Assembly: GCA_946478915.1 (NCBI GenBank) | Contig: CAMLER010000335.1 | Coordinates: 1-6,064, forward strand | Source: an uncultured Chryseolinea sp. | Lineage (GTDB): Bacteria; Bacteroidota; Bacteroidia; Cytophagales; Cyclobacteriaceae | Direction: 5' to 3' | DNA: 6,064 nucleotides | In this document: one piece after another, positions 5,135 through 6,064 of the stretch | How the letters are laid out: each line of letters begins with the position of its first letter | Position numbering within the stretch: the stretch's first letter is position 1 | Translations under genes and position numbers: made by a program | Notes under the pieces: generated by a model | What the model was told of the DNA's origin: nothing | Databases searched by the model: none | What the model saw: the letters and a program-made list of their open reading frames with translations, nothing else

Positions 5135-6064
5135 ATGAAAATACAAGCTCCTTTAATCTTTGTAATGCTATCCGTTACAATGATTTTATCCTGCAAGGAT
5201 GATACTGCTGATAATTCCAAAAATCCTTCCGAGGGAGAATTCTTTTTTGGTGCCGACCTTTCCAACGTAAATCAGGTGCTGGATCATCAGGGAGTATACA
5301 GGGATAATGGCGTGGTTTCATCTCCCTATAAAATTTTTAAAGACCACGGTACAGATGTGGTAAGACTGAGGTTATGGCACAACCCGCAATGGACAAAAGA
5401 GGTCTATGGTAATGCAGCAACGCAGATGTATAACGACCTCGCTGATGTTTCGAAATCAATTTCGTTGGCGAAGGCACAGGGGATGGCAGTATTGCTCGAT
5501 TTACATTATTCTGATACATGGGCTGATCCAGGCAAACAGGAAATTCCCCAGGCATGGCGTGAAATTCAGACCATTGAGGTATTAGGCGATTCTGTTTATC
5601 AGTACACTTCCAGGATATTTCAGACCCTCGCAACCAAGGGACTTATTCCTGAATTTGTTCAGATTGGAAATGAAACAAATTGTGGGATGCTATTCACAAA
5701 TTCCCCGGAGGGTTTCCCATCTTGTAACGTGTGCGAAGGAAATTGGGATCGAATGGGAAGCATTTTGAGAAGAGCAATCTCGGCAGTACGCGCGTCCACC
5801 GAATTATCATCAATAAAAACCAAGATTATTTTGCATGTGGCGGATCCCAAAAATGTAGAGTGGTGGTTTGACAACATAACTTCAACCAGCGGCGGAAATG
5901 TTACTGACTTTGACATAATCGGGATGTCGTACTATCCGTTATGGCATACAACGGTTGGGATAGATCAGCTTTCAGATAACATCAAAATGTTGAGCGACAA
6001 GTTTGGAAGGCCTGTCATGAATTTGGAAACAGCCTATCCATGGACAACAGAAGCGAATGATGAA
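5135..6064 (+). CDS. GH53 endo-beta-1,4-galactanase, surface lipoprotein (3' end outside window)
   Basis: The first 310 residues of a glycoside hydrolase family 53 enzyme, which cuts beta-1,4-galactan in type I arabinogalactan, the side chains of pectin. The lipoprotein signal peptide ends in ILSC with the lipidated Cys20, followed by Lys-Asp-Asp, the Bacteroidota export signal that sends lipoproteins to the cell surface. The catalytic domain begins at about residue 36 (FFFGADLSNV). Family motifs follow in order: VVRLRLWHNP, LLDLHYSDTWADP (120-132), QIGNE with acid/base Glu180, SYYPLWH (265-271), and nucleophile Glu298 in NLETAYPW. The Glu-Glu spacing fits a clan GH-A (beta/alpha)8 barrel. 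Cys183, Cys197 and Cys200 cluster in the loop after the acid/base residue. The window ends inside the barrel's last part, so the C-terminus and any extra module are unseen. The ATG at 5135 is chosen because the signal peptide starts there; no clear Shine-Dalgarno sequence precedes it. No SusC/SusD genes adjoin it on the visible side. Confidence 0.93.
   Translation, partial: MKIQAPLIFVMLSVTMILSCKDDTADNSKNPSEGEFFFGADLSNVNQVLDHQGVYRDNGVVSSPYKIFKDHGTDVVRLRLWHNPQWTKEVYGNAATQMYNDLADVSKSISLAKAQGMAVLLDLHYSDTWADPGKQEIPQAWREIQTIEVLGDSVYQYTSRIFQTLATKGLIPEFVQIGNETNCGMLFTNSPEGFPSCNVCEGNWDRMGSILRRAISAVRASTELSSIKTKIILHVADPKNVEWWFDNITSTSGGNVTDFDIIGMSYYPLWHTTVGIDQLSDNIKMLSDKFGRPVMNLETAYPWTTEANDE

Noticed and set aside
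4898..5146. 82-codon minus-strand frame opposite the GH53 leader.
   Set aside because: No recognisable motif, signal peptide or hydrophobic pattern; it overlaps the GH53 start and covers the hairpin region. Likely chance.
5337..5916. Two minus-strand frames of 98 and 85 codons inside the GH53 gene.
   Set aside because: They are antisense to well-conserved catalytic motifs and have no features of their own.

Overview
The window looks like chromosomal DNA of a Bacteroidota bacterium, probably from the Cytophagales/Chitinophagales side of the phylum. The evidence is gene content and style: a PadR-type regulator tail followed by an FtsX-like permease with the N-terminal 'permease prefix' typical of this phylum, signal peptides that cleave just before a Gln, a lipoprotein with a Cys-Lys-Asp-Asp surface-export signal, and start codons with little or no Shine-Dalgarno sequence. 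This placement is inference from families; no rRNA or other phylogenetic marker is present.

Layout. Positions 1-3645 (+ strand) read as one operon. It holds the C-terminal end of a probable PadR-family winged-helix regulator (1-97), a complete 880-residue FtsX/MacB-type permease (110-2752), and a complete PER/CblA-like class A beta-lactamase (2749-3645) whose ATG overlaps the permease stop codon in an ATGA. Facing it, after only 10 bp, a secreted alpha/beta-hydrolase of the BD-FAE/acetyl-esterase type runs on the minus strand (3656-4486). Positions 4487-5134 are mostly non-coding. This stretch contains one weak candidate for a small membrane protein (4590-4781, minus) and a cluster of inverted repeats (4860-4991) that could fold as RNA upstream of the last gene. 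From 5135 to the window edge lies the N-terminal 310 residues of a GH53 endo-beta-1,4-galactanase, predicted to be a surface lipoprotein.

How the parts may work together. The left half looks like an envelope-stress or resistance module: PadR regulators commonly control membrane transport genes, and here the beta-lactamase is translationally coupled to the permease. The right half looks like plant cell-wall use: GH53 cuts the galactan side chains of pectin, and a secreted esterase could remove acyl groups from plant glycans. The esterase and GH53 are divergent, not co-operonic, so their link is only inferred. No SusC/SusD pair, transposase, integrase, tRNA, rRNA or CRISPR array was seen. The most unusual points are the regulator-permease-beta-lactamase operon, a Met after the KTG motif of the beta-lactamase, a cysteine cluster beside the GH53 acid/base residue, and the folded leader candidate. 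I did not find a clear new multi-gene system.
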